Below, piece after piece: positions 18,712 to 29,800 of a DNA stretch of 31,284 nt. This stretch comes from Bondarzewia mesenterica (Eukaryota > Basidiomycota > Agaricomycetes > Russulales > Bondarzewiaceae): positions 1 to 31,284 of the forward strand of contig SGPL01000394.1 in the NCBI GenBank assembly GCA_004802705.1, in the 5' to 3' direction. A program made the translations under genes and the position numbers. Below the pieces are notes generated by a model. It saw nothing but the letters and a program-made list of their open reading frames with translations. It was not told the DNA's origin and ran no database searches. Within the stretch, counting starts at the first letter, position 1. The number at the start of each line of letters is the position of its first letter.

Positions 18712-20075
18712 ATGTTGCGAGTAGGCGTGTTATCATTTACTCGAGCACTGGCCAGGCCAGTTGCCAATGCAGGACATACTTCATTTCAGTTCCGTTCATT
18801 CAGCAGTGCACCTCGGCCCAGTATTCTTGATATTCCCAAAAGGCGGCCAAATGCATTCTCATCGTCATTCTTTTCCAAAACATCCTCCCGCGGTCTTATG
18901 AACGATGCCGTCGTCGTGCGGCCAACGCAACAGCAGGCTTGGAGGAGATACGCTGTAACTGCTGTATGGCACTGTCTATTATAATACGTGTTGCATGTTT
19001 CTAGTTGATATTGATGTCGATTCTGTAGGCTACGATCGCTGGTACCGTCATTGGTGTCCAAGCCTTCTTGAATCGCGATACCAGGGATACTTTGTCGGCT
19101 GCCGAACAGTCGTATTTGCATGACTCGTTCAAGTATACTGGCGGCGGACTTGTGTTGACGGCCTTGGCTGCGCGAAGCATGTTCAAGGCAGGACTACCCT
19201 TCCGCATTATGTCGGCCAATCCATGTATGTNCTTTTGCTCTGAGTAAAAGTGTTATATCAGCTTCATCTCTTGTATCATAGGGCTTGTGCTTGGTGTCAG
19301 TTTGGCCGGCAGTATTGGGAGCATGATGGGCGTGTTCTATACTGCGCCCGAGAACACTGTGCAGAAGCACCTCTTCTGGCTGGTGTGTCGTTTTGTGCTT
19401 CTATATTTTCCTGATGATGCTGATAGTTACATGCGAAACGACAGGCATTCAATGCATGCCAAGCCGCGACCCTAAGCCCTCTCTTCTTCTTCAGCCCGGC
19501 CATCCTTTCTCGCGCCGCTCTGTATACTTGTGGTGTTGTTGGATCTCTCTCTTATGTTGGAGCTACAGCGAAGTGCGCGTCTTCTTTTCATTTTTTAGAT
19601 CTCTAGCTAAATGGTCAACTCTTCGACAAAAGAAACGATAAGTACCTCTACATGGGCGGTCCTCTCCTTGCTGGTGTTACGGTCGTCGCTCTCAGCTCCC
19701 TGGCTCCCATGGCACTCCCACTCGGTATGCGCGGCTTGGCTATCGCAGAGTCCATTTCTCTGTACGGTGGTCTTGCTGTCTTCAGCGGTTTCGTTCTCTA
19801 TGAGTAAGTCTTGAATCAATCATGGCCGTCATAGCGTATCTGACACTTGCAACTACAGTACGCAAAAGATTTTACAACATGGCCGCATGGTAGAGCACGG
19901 TGCCATGAAGCCCGATCCCATGAGGGAAGCCATTGGTCTTGAACTTGACATGATCAACATTTTGTAAGCCTCTCCACCACGTACTTATAGCCTGGAGCGT
20001 CGTCTTAATTGTCCCATTTTTTGTAGCATTCGCCTCGTGCAAATTCTCGCCATGCAGGGAAACAGGAAGAAGTGA
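18712..20075 (+). CDS. Mitochondrial Bax-inhibitor-1 family protein, GHITM/MICS1 type
   Basis: Seven exons in phase (18712-18963, 19029-19224, 19282-19382, 19445-19572, 19633-19803, 19859-19963, 20027-20075) give 333 residues. The first 80 residues are rich in Arg and Ser with few acids (MLRVGVLSFTRALARPVANA, SFQFRSFSSAPRP), a good mitochondrial targeting sequence. About seven membrane segments follow, with family motifs: YTGGGLVLTALAARSMFKAG, NPWLVLGVSLAGSIGSMMGV, YTCGVVGSLSYVGATAK, YMGGPLLAGVTVVALSSLAP, SISLYGGLAVFSGFVLYDTQ and LDMINIFIRLVQILA. The conserved Asp residues near the C terminus are those of this family's proposed pH/calcium sensor. Animal GHITM lies in the inner mitochondrial membrane and affects cristae and calcium exchange; the same is inferred here. 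An N at 19231 falls in an intron. Confidence 0.88.
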
Positions 20076-20391
20076 TTTACCTCGATATCGAAGAACTAAT
20101 CGAACTGGTCTCGATGTTTGAGAGCTTTCTGTATTTGTATGCGAAGAGACGGAATATATCGTTCAATATCATTCGTTCTTCAATGTCATCGTTGTATCTA
20201 TACGATTGTTAAATCTAAACTTGTATGGATTTTGCCAGCGGCTGCCGGAGCCAAACATTGCGTCAACAAGTTGGCGCGCGCCGTTCACTGACTTTCTTGA
20301 GTCTTGAAGCTTGAAGCTTGATGTAGGGAGTCGAACAAGAACCTCTGCTACTTACATTGATCCTTCTGTTACATCAAATTCGCTCGAACTT
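20076..20391. other. Intergenic region with short GAAGCTT tandem
   Basis: Holds the GHITM-like 3' flank and the promoter of the next gene. A short tandem (CTTGAAGCTTGAAGCTTGA, about 20303-20321) lies 70-90 bp before the ATG at 20392. No coding signal. Confidence 0.55.
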
Positions 20392-22565
20392 ATGCCGCCT
20401 TCCCTTCCGCAGAACCTCGTTGATGTCATCTCGCGTCTCGGTGGCCCGAACTTCTCTGCTGCTGACCTTGAGTGGGCAATGGACCTTCCGGAAGGTCATC
20501 AGCTTGTAGAGTGGTTTGCAAGCCAATTTGAAACAGACGGTGATGAGAGTGCAATCTACAACATCGCGCTAGAAAAAGATGAGCTCGACATGTAAGTGAT
20601 GGATTTATGAATCTTCCATTAAAAGATCCTCTTGATATATCGACGTGCATCGTTTTCATTGCAGATTGAAAAGAACGGAAGGCCTGTCACTTGGACAAGC
20701 TTCGCACAAGGATTCTGCTAGCACTAATCATTATGAGCCTCCTTCGCGACTTCGGTAATCATGCACTGTGAACTTGTCTGTTGCTGCAGCTGCGTATTTA
20801 CTACTATTCATGATCATTCACGACAGTGCACGACGCGAAAGTCTGGAGGCTGAGGCTCAGTTGCTAGAACAGAAATCTGTTCTGCTCAAAACGTCGCGCG
20901 TCTCAAATGCAGTACGTTTACTATCTTCCATGCCACTGACACACTGCTCTTATGTGACGCGTAGGGCGGCTGCACAAGAGCTTGCAAAGACCATAACAAC
21001 TCTGAAATCCAGCATCTCGAAAATTGATCATGACATAGATGGTAGGCAGGAGCGACTTGCCGAACTATCCATAAAGGTAAGATACGGTTCTGAAGAGAAA
21101 CTGAATAAGTTTCAGTAATTGATCACAGAACAGGCAGACTCCGCCATGTCGTTGAGCGAAAGATCTGCATTTCAGATGTTGGACGCTACGAACTTCATAG
21201 GTCAGTGCTCACTCTCGTACTTATGACATTACCATGCATACAAAAGGATACACAATCTTTGGACACTCACTTTAGATGTTGCGAAGCTGCAGTCTCGTCT
21301 GCAAGTCCTTTCCGACCTTCGATCGGAGATCATAACTCTCTACAGGCTCTCTTTGGAGCCCGAGCCCGAGCTCATGTCCCCAGCCTCGCTGCAGACGGAG
21401 GTGTCGAGACTACAAAGTGCTTTCGATGCATTGCCGTCTGCTGAGACGCTTATTGATGCTGCAAAATGCGACGAAGTGGTGAAGATATGCGAGCAGCTCG
21501 AAACACTAGGGAAAGCGGACGACGTCGAGAAAATTCTTCAAAAAATGGTGGCCGACGATGGCAAAATCAGCGAGGTTATGTTACGTTCTAATACATTGCA
21601 GAGACCTGATCTCAAGTTGGAGATTGAGCAAGCTTGGAAGCTGGATAATGCACGGATTTTGGAAAACCGCGAACGTTTGCTAGACCAGGTAAGCTGTGAA
21701 GTCTTTTTCCTTTTTACGCACTCGAGCGTGAAGTCCGCTAATACTCCTCTTGACGTGAAGACCGTCGACGCGTGGACTAACAGTCTTCTCCCCGCACTCA
21801 CGTCTCTGCATATGTTATTAGCAGATTCTACGTTTCTCGTACAAGAAACCGAGGCTCTCATTTACGCTCTGCACGAGGAAAAGCTGGACATCATCGCGGC
21901 CGTCAAAGCCTCTCGACAGGCGGTCACAGGCGCAGGAGAAAAGGAATCGGAAAAGAAAGTAGCGGAAGTCCTGGAAGAAGAACTCACGAACGTGCTCAAG
22001 AGCCAGCAGCGTAAATATATCTCGCTACTCTTGTCCGATACATGGCGGTGGATTGACCGTCATCCCTAATCGCAGACCTACGCTCTGAGGATGCCCCACC
22101 ACTCGTCCTGTTAAACCATTCTGACCTTGTTGACGAGCTAAAGGCACAATCTCAAAGGGTCCAGTCGTTAGAGCGAGCTGAAGCGGCCTGGCTCTCCAAA
22201 CTGCCTCAGGCTCTATCTTTACTGTGAGCATATCAATTACGAACATGGCCTTGCAGGTGCTTTAAAGTTCATCTCTTTGGGTAGGTCATCTTCGCACACC
22301 GCCCTCCTTGAGACGCTGTACCTCAATTCTCCCATGAACACCTCTCCGCCTCTCGCGCCCCCTGCCGAATTCATTGCTCTTGAAACGGAGATATCGAAGA
22401 ACGTGGACGTGCTGAAGACAGATCTGAAGAGCCTCACCAAGGTTGTCTTGCGTTCTTTGTAGCGGTTGCACATTTACTAATCTTTTATCTCCGAAGGAGG
22501 TCGAATTGAGTAGCCGGACGAAGAGAAAATTGGAAAAATTCGTCGAAAGCTGGGGATCGAAATAA
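20392..22565 (+). CDS. Coiled-coil protein resembling augmin subunit HAUS3
   Basis: Ten exons: 20392-20591, 20665-20754, 20827-20911, about 20981-21076, 21134-21200, 21276-21688, 21761-22010, 22076-22223, 22285-22441 and 22497-22565, about 524 residues. The N terminus (LVDVISRLGGPNFSAADLEW, LPEGHQLVEWFASQF, IALEKDELDML) recalls the HAUS3/Dgt3 pattern of a Gly-rich opening, a DxxW motif and an acidic WF motif. The rest is mainly heptad coiled coil (ESLEAEAQLLEQKSVLLKTS, ELAKTITTLKSSISKIDHDI, LVDELKAQSQRVQSLERAEA), ending SSRTKRKLEKFVESWGSK. Augmin recruits gamma-tubulin to spindle microtubules. One junction is uncertain: the best-looking intron (20912-20964) shifts the frame, while an acceptor at 20980 keeps it. 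The call rests on the N-terminal motif and overall shape, so another coiled-coil spindle or trafficking protein is possible. Confidence 0.6.
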
Positions 22566-22747
22566 TGATAGCAGACACTGTGTTCTGGAATGGTATGCAC
22601 GGCTCAAGTTTCCACACTGGCAACGACTTGCACACCTGGTCTCGCGACTCCCATGTCAACAGAAGGTATGAGTATTACCGCAAGTGTCCCCAATGCTGGC
22701 AACAAGAAATCCAAACAAGCAAGAGAATCTGCGTACATAGTGCGAGC

Positions 22748-25247
22748 CTACGACTGCGCCTTGCCCAACTCCTGCAAAGTCCCCACGAAACCCTCCGGAT
22801 CCCAGATCTCAGTTCCCCCGTAGGTAACTTTCTTCCCCGTCTTGCCTGCCCACTCCTCCAGGTTCCCATACTCAACATACCCTGCCCCACCTACCATGAA
22901 TACGATACCCTCTTGGAATGCCATACGCCGGGCACGCGTTGCGCCGCCCGGTGCGGTAGGGTTGCTTGTCCGCGGTGCGCGGGGGTCCAGGAAGATGTAC
23001 TCGTCAGTCTCTTGGAGCGACTGGTTTGACGCAGCAGAAGAGTCCATGAGAGCTTCCGTCAGGCGCGTGACGGTGAAAAGTTTATTGGTGGGAAGGAAGT
23101 TCTTGACGCCGGAGATGAGGTTTTCCAAGCCTCCACCTTCAAAGCGGCCCGCGAGCTGCAAATCACGAGAAAAATTGGTTACATGGAGGGAGTATCCGAG
23201 AAGGGGTGACTTACGCGATTGCTCAGAGAACTGATACCTCTGAAGATGTTTTCACTTTGACCCCCACCACCAATGACTGGTGTTGCATTGCCACCAGGTG
23301 CGCTAGGCACAATCATTCGTGAAATCTCCCTTAATCGCCTGACATATTCAAACGCAGCAACATTGGCGCCGGCCTTCTTCAATTCATTCTCCAACTCTGC
23401 GACATCGTCCTTGGAAATGGCGTTGTCTTGTGAGGAGAGGTAGAATACGATGACGAGACGGAGCTTGTCTAGAGCGGTCGGCTGCCCTTCCGATTTCGAG
23501 GAGCGAAGAGTCTCAAGAATGGAGGCTACCGTCTATTACACATTAGGTATGCAGAAAAAAGGTATGAGAATTATTCTTACCTGCTTGTTGATGGCCTCCT
23601 CAGTGCTGAACAGCTCATCCAAGCCTCGCTTCTTGATTTCTTCAAGGAGGGCAGTGGCAATGTTCATATGTGTGTCAAGAGTAGCCTTGCGAGCTGTTAG
23701 CTCCGGTAGCTGTGTAATAGCCGTCTTCAGATGCGTCGCATTTGTAGATAGATCGCTGCGGACGCCGCATCAACACAAGTAACCCAAGCAGACGTAAGGA
23801 AGCGATCACTGACAGTTGTGAGATGTCGTTGACATCGCTGACACCGGTTGACCTTGTTATCTCTGCTGCATCCTGCTTGTACCGATTGAGCTCCGTATCG
23901 ATATCTTCGGCAACCTGCGGGAAAGGATTCGCAGAATGTTTAGCCCAGAAGAAATCCTTTGAATCAAGGTCGTAGGCCTTTTTCTGAGGTTGCGTAACCA
24001 CGACGCGGTTGAGCTTCATCTCGAGGCAGTCAGAGACGAGGGCTTGGTATGTCCAACCGTGCGACAGTATAGGCACTAAGTCGATGTTTCTATCAAGAAT
24101 GAGGAGCACTGTACCTCAATTGTTAAGAGGTGATGATAGGCGAGCAGTTAAATGACACGTACATGGTCGCTGCAAGTTTGACAAGCCTGTTGTATCCTGA
24201 GAGAATAGAGAAGGGCCATGAGAGCGTGATGCAGTGAGAATCGAGTCGCGTATATGCGTCTCCAATTTTTTTGCGACCACCTCCGCCGCATTTCCCTTGG
24301 GCGCGCGAATAATAGGTACTTGGCCTTATATACTTGTCAGCCTAACCGATTAGAGTGCAAAGAAAATATGCGAACGTACCTATTGTAGCAATGGCACTGA
24401 ACAAGCCTGTCGTTATTCGCTCAATTTCAGCTTCAATTTGTTGCTCTGAGGATGATGGGGAGTTAAGGATCTGGTAGGAAGAGGGCTGTTGGGATGGTCC
24501 TGGATGAGGATGGTCGGATGTCGGCGGCGGCGGAAGAAGGGAGAATAATGACGCCGAAGGTGCAATGAATGACAGATATTGGTCAACGACCTGACCAGTA
24601 AACGAAACTTAGCTAAACACGCGTGAATATCAGATACTGGATTCACACACCTCCTCAACCAGCTCTCCTGTGCCGTCTCTTGCCACCGCGGCTGCCAGCT
24701 CCTCCAGCAAAGAACGTGGCAGAGGTTCTGAGAAGTTAATGTGATACGACTCGTATATACTTTTCTCCAAGTCTTCCGCTATTCGTTTGATGTTCAGGAG
24801 TGTTGGAGAGACGAAATAGACCGCGGGTACGTCGGGTAAGGGCGGTCGAGAGGAGTGCAACTGCCTGTATGGAGGCTGCATTCAGAGGATCCCATGATGA
24901 CACCAGACTAATTGGTACATACACATGGAGGGTAACACCGATATCGCGAAGGTCTTGGACGCGCAACACTGTCGCGAGTACATCTTTGGTTTGCTGGTCC
25001 AGCACGAGGATCTTCCATACTGGTGGCCCTGTTGCGGGTATCTTGAGGTTGGATGAGGTCTTCCCTGGCGAAGTACTCGATGCAATCGAGGGTTCAACGG
25101 GGTTGTTGAGGTTCAGTAGGGAAAGCAGGGCAATTGTCTGCGCTTGCTGTAATGTGGAAGAAGTGGTCCCCTGCATCGCGGTCTGGTAAGCCGGTGCAAC
25201 AAAACTGACATGATCACACCTACATGTCTGAGCGCGCTGCTCGCCAT
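22748..25247 (-). CDS. SLY1: SLY1, Sec1/Munc18 protein for ER-Golgi SNARE fusion
   Basis: Nine exons in phase (25247-25224, 25182-24923, 24864-24651, 24590-24380, 24324-24163, 24108-23814, 23755-23581, 23532-23215, 23155-22748) give 688 residues. Sec1 motifs in order: [95 protein letters not shown], then [20 protein letters not shown] and [23 protein letters not shown]1 binds Sed5/syntaxin-5 and guards assembly of ER-Golgi SNARE complexes in the cytosol and on Golgi membranes. A Pro/Ser-rich insert (about 24490-24545) sits in the middle. The first exon encodes only eight residues (MASSALRH) before a short intron; if it is wrong, the next ATG is at 25176, which would leave SLNLNN-type N-terminal text intact. 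The gene converges with the HAUS3-like gene, stops 182 bp apart. Confidence 0.94.
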
Positions 25248-25918
25248 AGATATTCTTGCCACTAAATTATGCTTGTGAGCCCTTCCGCCAACCTTTGCGA
25301 ATACTATTGAAGCGGACGAGGTTATGATATGCAAGTGCAGTTAGTGAGTGATTGAACAGGATTGAACGCGCCAAGCGCCCGACGACCACGACGAATTTCC
25401 TTATTGAGAATTGACACGTGTCTGTTGAATTCAAGAACACCGTTTGCTCATCGTCGTTCTTTCCTTCCGGTCTGTTCCTTTACGAGCTTGAAGCTGCTTC
25501 AAGTTGGGGCCTTGAATCATTGATGATATATTGATAGGCCTCCTAACAATCCCTCCCCGAACTATTGATTTGCTCACAGGTATAATCAGCTAAAAAGCTC
25601 TCGTTCTATCGCAATTTGCGATTTGCATAGAATCCGGTCTTCGCAGCCAATCATGAATTGCAGGGCAATTATCTCACTTCGCGACGAAATTGATCTCAGC
25701 TGCTGCGCTAATAATCTAACCCATTATGATCCTGCACATGCATGTGGAATTTCGTAAGTTGATTTGAGGTGATATAAATGCAACCGAACCCATCTTTCAC
25801 CTACCTCTATCCGTTCAGCGTCGTGGCCTAAGAGTCTCTGTTTTGTCGGTGAGTGGCCTGCCACACTACACCTAAGTATCTGCTCTGACACTGACACCAA
25901 TATCACTCAAAGAGTAGG
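25248..25918. promoter_or_regulatory. Divergent intergenic region with TATA box and probable 5' UTR intron
   Basis: Separates SLY1 (minus) from the 70-residue protein gene (plus). TATAAA at 25773-25778 is 141 bp upstream of the ATG at 25919. GTGAGT near 25850 and a TAG just before the ATG could bound a 5' UTR intron of about 68 nt. The rest shows no coding signal. Confidence 0.5.
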
Positions 25919-26131
25919 ATGGGTTGCATACCGAGCAAGGAACAGGTCTTCAAGGATGGTGTTCAGTCCTTGGAGTCGAAGCGCACATCACCTAAGAGGT
26001 CGAAGAAAGCTGGCCCAGAGTCACCTATCATTCATGGAGAGCCAGCGCCGTGGGTGACCGGCCACAAAGTCATCTCATTGAACGAGGCAAAAGGTGGTAC
26101 GGTGGTCGTCTTGAACGAGGAGCCTTCGTGA
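25919..26131 (+). CDS. Small MGC-start protein (70 aa), function unknown
   Basis: Single exon. The N terminus MGCIPSKEQVF fits the Gly2-Cys3 pattern for N-myristoylation plus palmitoylation, as in small membrane-anchored signalling proteins. It continues with a basic stretch (SKRTSPKRSKKAG) that could bind acidic lipids, then PWVTGHKVISLNEAKGGTVV and VLNEEPS. The well-formed acyl-anchor start directly after a probable acceptor TAG, a TATA box at 25773 and a likely 5' UTR intron support a real gene; the short length lowers certainty. I do not recognise a family. It resembles the 3022 gene only in size and MG start. Confidence 0.55.
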   Translation: MGCIPSKEQVFKDGVQSLESKRTSPKRSKKAGPESPIIHGEPAPWVTGHKVISLNEAKGGTVVVLNEEPS

Positions 26132-26874
26132 ACTGTGGTGTCTACGGTGGGCATTCCCTCTTTCAGCATGAGATTCTCAAGTGAACCGCTTGCAGACAGA
26201 TGGCCTTGTTTTCTTCTTCTTCTATGACCGCTAGAGCACCCGGACCATCCTATGATCAGTGTCCCCTTTCCCGTCCGCCTACTTTTGGAATACTCGTGTA
26301 TACTTCAGCTGGAATTCTCCTTCGTGGCTGTCTCTACCAGGAGCATCGTGGCTGTTTCAGGACGCTGTTCGTAACTTCCTATGTTTTGGTGCGCGGATAT
26401 CGATCGGACATTACGCCTTATTTGACTCTCTTGCATATCAATGTTTTCCTATTCAAAGAGTCTACCCTTCGCTCTCGCACTAGGGGCTCGGACTATCATT
26501 ACTGCTAGTCTCATAAACTACATACACAGTAGGCAGATGACATTATGTCGACTTTGAGTTTTTTCTTCAAAGATTGACGAAATGCCTCCGCGCGTGACGG
26601 CATATCGTTCCGTTCCCTTGGAAACATACAGCACACAATATGTTCGTGCCCAGTGAAGACAGAAGCGGAAGCATACTGTAATCAATATAACGAGAGTGAT
26701 CGGGGTACTGTTCATTAAGTCGTGTTTTGTAACGTACTGCGGTGTCAGTGTTTGTGAGCGCCATGTTCTAACCCACGAATATCTTCTTGCTCTTATTATA
26801 TACGAATCTCACGACTCTGCCCTTAGACTTGCCTGGATACCCATTTTCTATCCAAAAAATACCCAGTAACGACT
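26132..26874. other. Intergenic stretch with TATA box for the CSC1-like gene
   Basis: Plus-strand open frames (about 26200-26508) and a minus-strand frame (about 26518-26764) show no motif and no supporting splice pattern; 3' UTR and promoter are more likely. TATATA at 26797-26802 lies about 78 bp before the ATG at 26875. Confidence 0.5.
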
Positions 26875-29800
26875 ATGCAGCCGTCGAAAACTGATGCATG
26901 CTTTACCCTTGACGCCCGACGCGTTCTTCATGCGCCTCGGAAACGCTGGGACGCAGAAACGGCGTCTGCTACCAACGAGTCGTCTACAGAACTATCTAAC
27001 CCCACTCTGTCTTCATCTTCCTCATCCTTGGTCTCATGCACCTCATCCGCCATTGCCTCGTTCACGCCTACGCAGCCAACACTCTCCACCTCTTCATCTA
27101 ACCCATTTCTAACGACGTCTATGTCTTCAGACCCGCCTCCACTCACTTTGAGCCCGAGACAAACGCTTTACCCACGGACTGTTATGACTTCGATGCCTGA
27201 GACTCTAATGTTTCCTTCCACGACTGTCACGACTTATTCTCTATCTGTTCTACACACTGCTACTCCCATTGCCTTCGTCGCTAACGTGCAGAGCGTGTGC
27301 ATTGGAAGTGGCCTTGACGCATCGGTAGATGGCTTGCTTGCCGTTATTGTTCTTCCCACTGCTATTGGCTTTTTGTTATGGGTAAGTGAAACGAACCAAC
27401 TCGTAATATCGCGATCATGTCTCACTTTTTGGACAGTTATTATTCGCAATTATTCGCCCACGATTTCGTCAAATTTTTGGTCTCCGAGAGTGGTTCGTAC
27501 GGCAAGAGTGAGTGTTTGTGTTTCACTTTGAACTTTTCCGCTTATTCCCCGCAGCCTTCGGCCAAGACCCCTTCAGCCCACACTATGGGCCTTCCTATTC
27601 CCCCATGTACAACTCATTCCTTCTTTACCTCAGGATATGTCCATTGCGGGCAAGTCACCCGTCACAGATGCTCAGCTTTTCCCGTCCGATGAACAACTGA
27701 GTCAACGTACCCTCTGGCAATGCTTTCTTTTAGTCTCAGGCTGGTCAGTCCTCGGCCTTGCCGGCGCGTTACCCATCTACATGGTCTCCACGCCTTGCAT
27801 ACAACAATCAGCTGGCCAGCCCCGTTTCACGGGCTTCTACTCGACACTTCAAGATCTCAGTCTCCTTCGGCTCCTGCGACATCTTGACAGTGAGAATGCC
27901 TCATCGTCTAGTTCTCTTGTTCAGGTACGAGCAGCCGCTAATGAGACAGATCTGACTTGGAACACTCGAGTTCGAATCATCATCCTGACCGTCCTGCTCA
28001 TCGCCCTCGGCCTTGCCCCATCCCTTTGGAAAATAATTCATGAGTTCAACAAACTCGTAGCCTTTCGACAGCGTTGGATAGATGTCCACTTACAGGGATT
28101 CGAGATGGGTTGGCTCGGTGCTCACGACGCACCAGGCTTCTCTGGCTGGGGCGAAAAGCGTGTCAAGGGCTTCATAAATAAGGCTGGTCTGAGCTCTTCC
28201 CTGGACAATAACTCTAACGGATCCGGGAGAAACGGCAGGTCCAGGCGCAACGATTCAGACGTGCCTCTCACCAATTCGGAGAAAGCCCAATTGGAGGTGG
28301 ATATCCAAGTTTGTTTTCCGTAGGGTGATTGCAGTTTTTATGTTCATGCTATCATGCAATACGATGTTAATATGATTGTATTTTTTGTCGTAGGGATACG
28401 CAACAGCTGGCACTGCTAATTGAGGAGAGAGACGAGATCCTCGAGAATCTTGAGATTGCCGAGACGAAGTACATCTCGTCCTTCCGTTTGACAACTCCCG
28501 ATCCTTCGATTGCGGACTTGAACCCTGTTCCGACGTCCGATACTGAAGGCTTATCGTATATCAGTCGTCCACGCGCATTGACCGCTTCAACAGTGAGGCA
28601 AAATGTGCTCATGCATGCGATTAGCAGCTTGCTGACTTTCCCCCCTTTGTTCCATCATTTTTCCCAGGCCACGGCCAGAAGGCGCAGGGCGCGAAACCCG
28701 GCCTACGCGTCATCTTCACTCACACCCACATCTTACGTCGCTCCCTCACAGTACTACAAACTTGGCAGCCTTAGGGGCGTCAACGGGGGCCGCCTGGCAG
28801 ACGAAGAGCAGGGCGGTCCCAGCTTTACGGATTCGGTTAATCAGCGCCTCGTCGGCACACGTTTCCAAGAGGTACATCACAACTTAGGCGTGTATGGGAG
28901 GTTGCCATTGGGCAGTCTCATGCAGTTGGAACACGGAGTGGTCAGTCCCGTCCCCACTTCCGAGCCATCACCGTCGTTCCTCGATCCACGACGTTACGGG
29001 CCAAATTACGTCGAGGCATCGGGGGACACCGAGGGTGATGCGCGGTCTCAGTTGGGCACCGATGGCATAGACGAACGCGAAGAATGGGTCGATGTGGCGC
29101 ACGAGCCGCCGATCGACTTTAGCAAGGACGAGTCGCCGCCCGTGCGACGTTCTCTGGTGCAGACTCCGGAGGTGGATGAAATCAGGACCTCAAAGTTTGG
29201 TCGACGGCCTAAGATTTTCGGTCCTTCTCCATCGGACGGCATGGATATGTTCCCCCCACGCAGGCGCGGCGAAACGTCCCGCGCAAGCGACCTTCCTCCT
29301 CCTCACCTCCGCCTGCAGTCGCAACCACCCTTCGTTCGTCCAGTAACCGGTCTCGACCACGACGACCTCGGCATCGTATACGCAGACATCCGGTCGTGGA
29401 GGACCAAATTAAAGTCCATAAATCAGGAAATTGCGGAAGCGCAAGCGGACGCGTACAATGATATCGCAGACGGTGTGAGAATCAAGGGGTGGTTAATGGT
29501 TGGGAGGGGGTTGTCATATATACCTGCTGTACAATTGATTGAGGGGAGGGCGAAGGAGGATGTCAGATGGGACGAATTGCAGGTTGAGGGCCAGTGGTGG
29601 AATCAAGTAGCATTCTGGACTATTGTTGGCATGGTTGGCTTTCTCCTGGCTATCGGATGTGAGTGATTTTCTTCCCCCGTCTGAAATAATCGCTCACTCG
29701 CCTTTATCTGCACCTTATCAGTGATGGCCGTCGCGGGATTGGCGGTGGCGACGTCTCCCGACTTCGCGCACTATTTCCCATTCTTTCAGTCGCTGGCCAA

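Noticed and set aside
26200..26764. Open frames on both strands between the 70-residue gene and the channel gene
   Set aside because: No family motif, frames overlap on opposite strands, and the region is well explained as 3' UTR and promoter.
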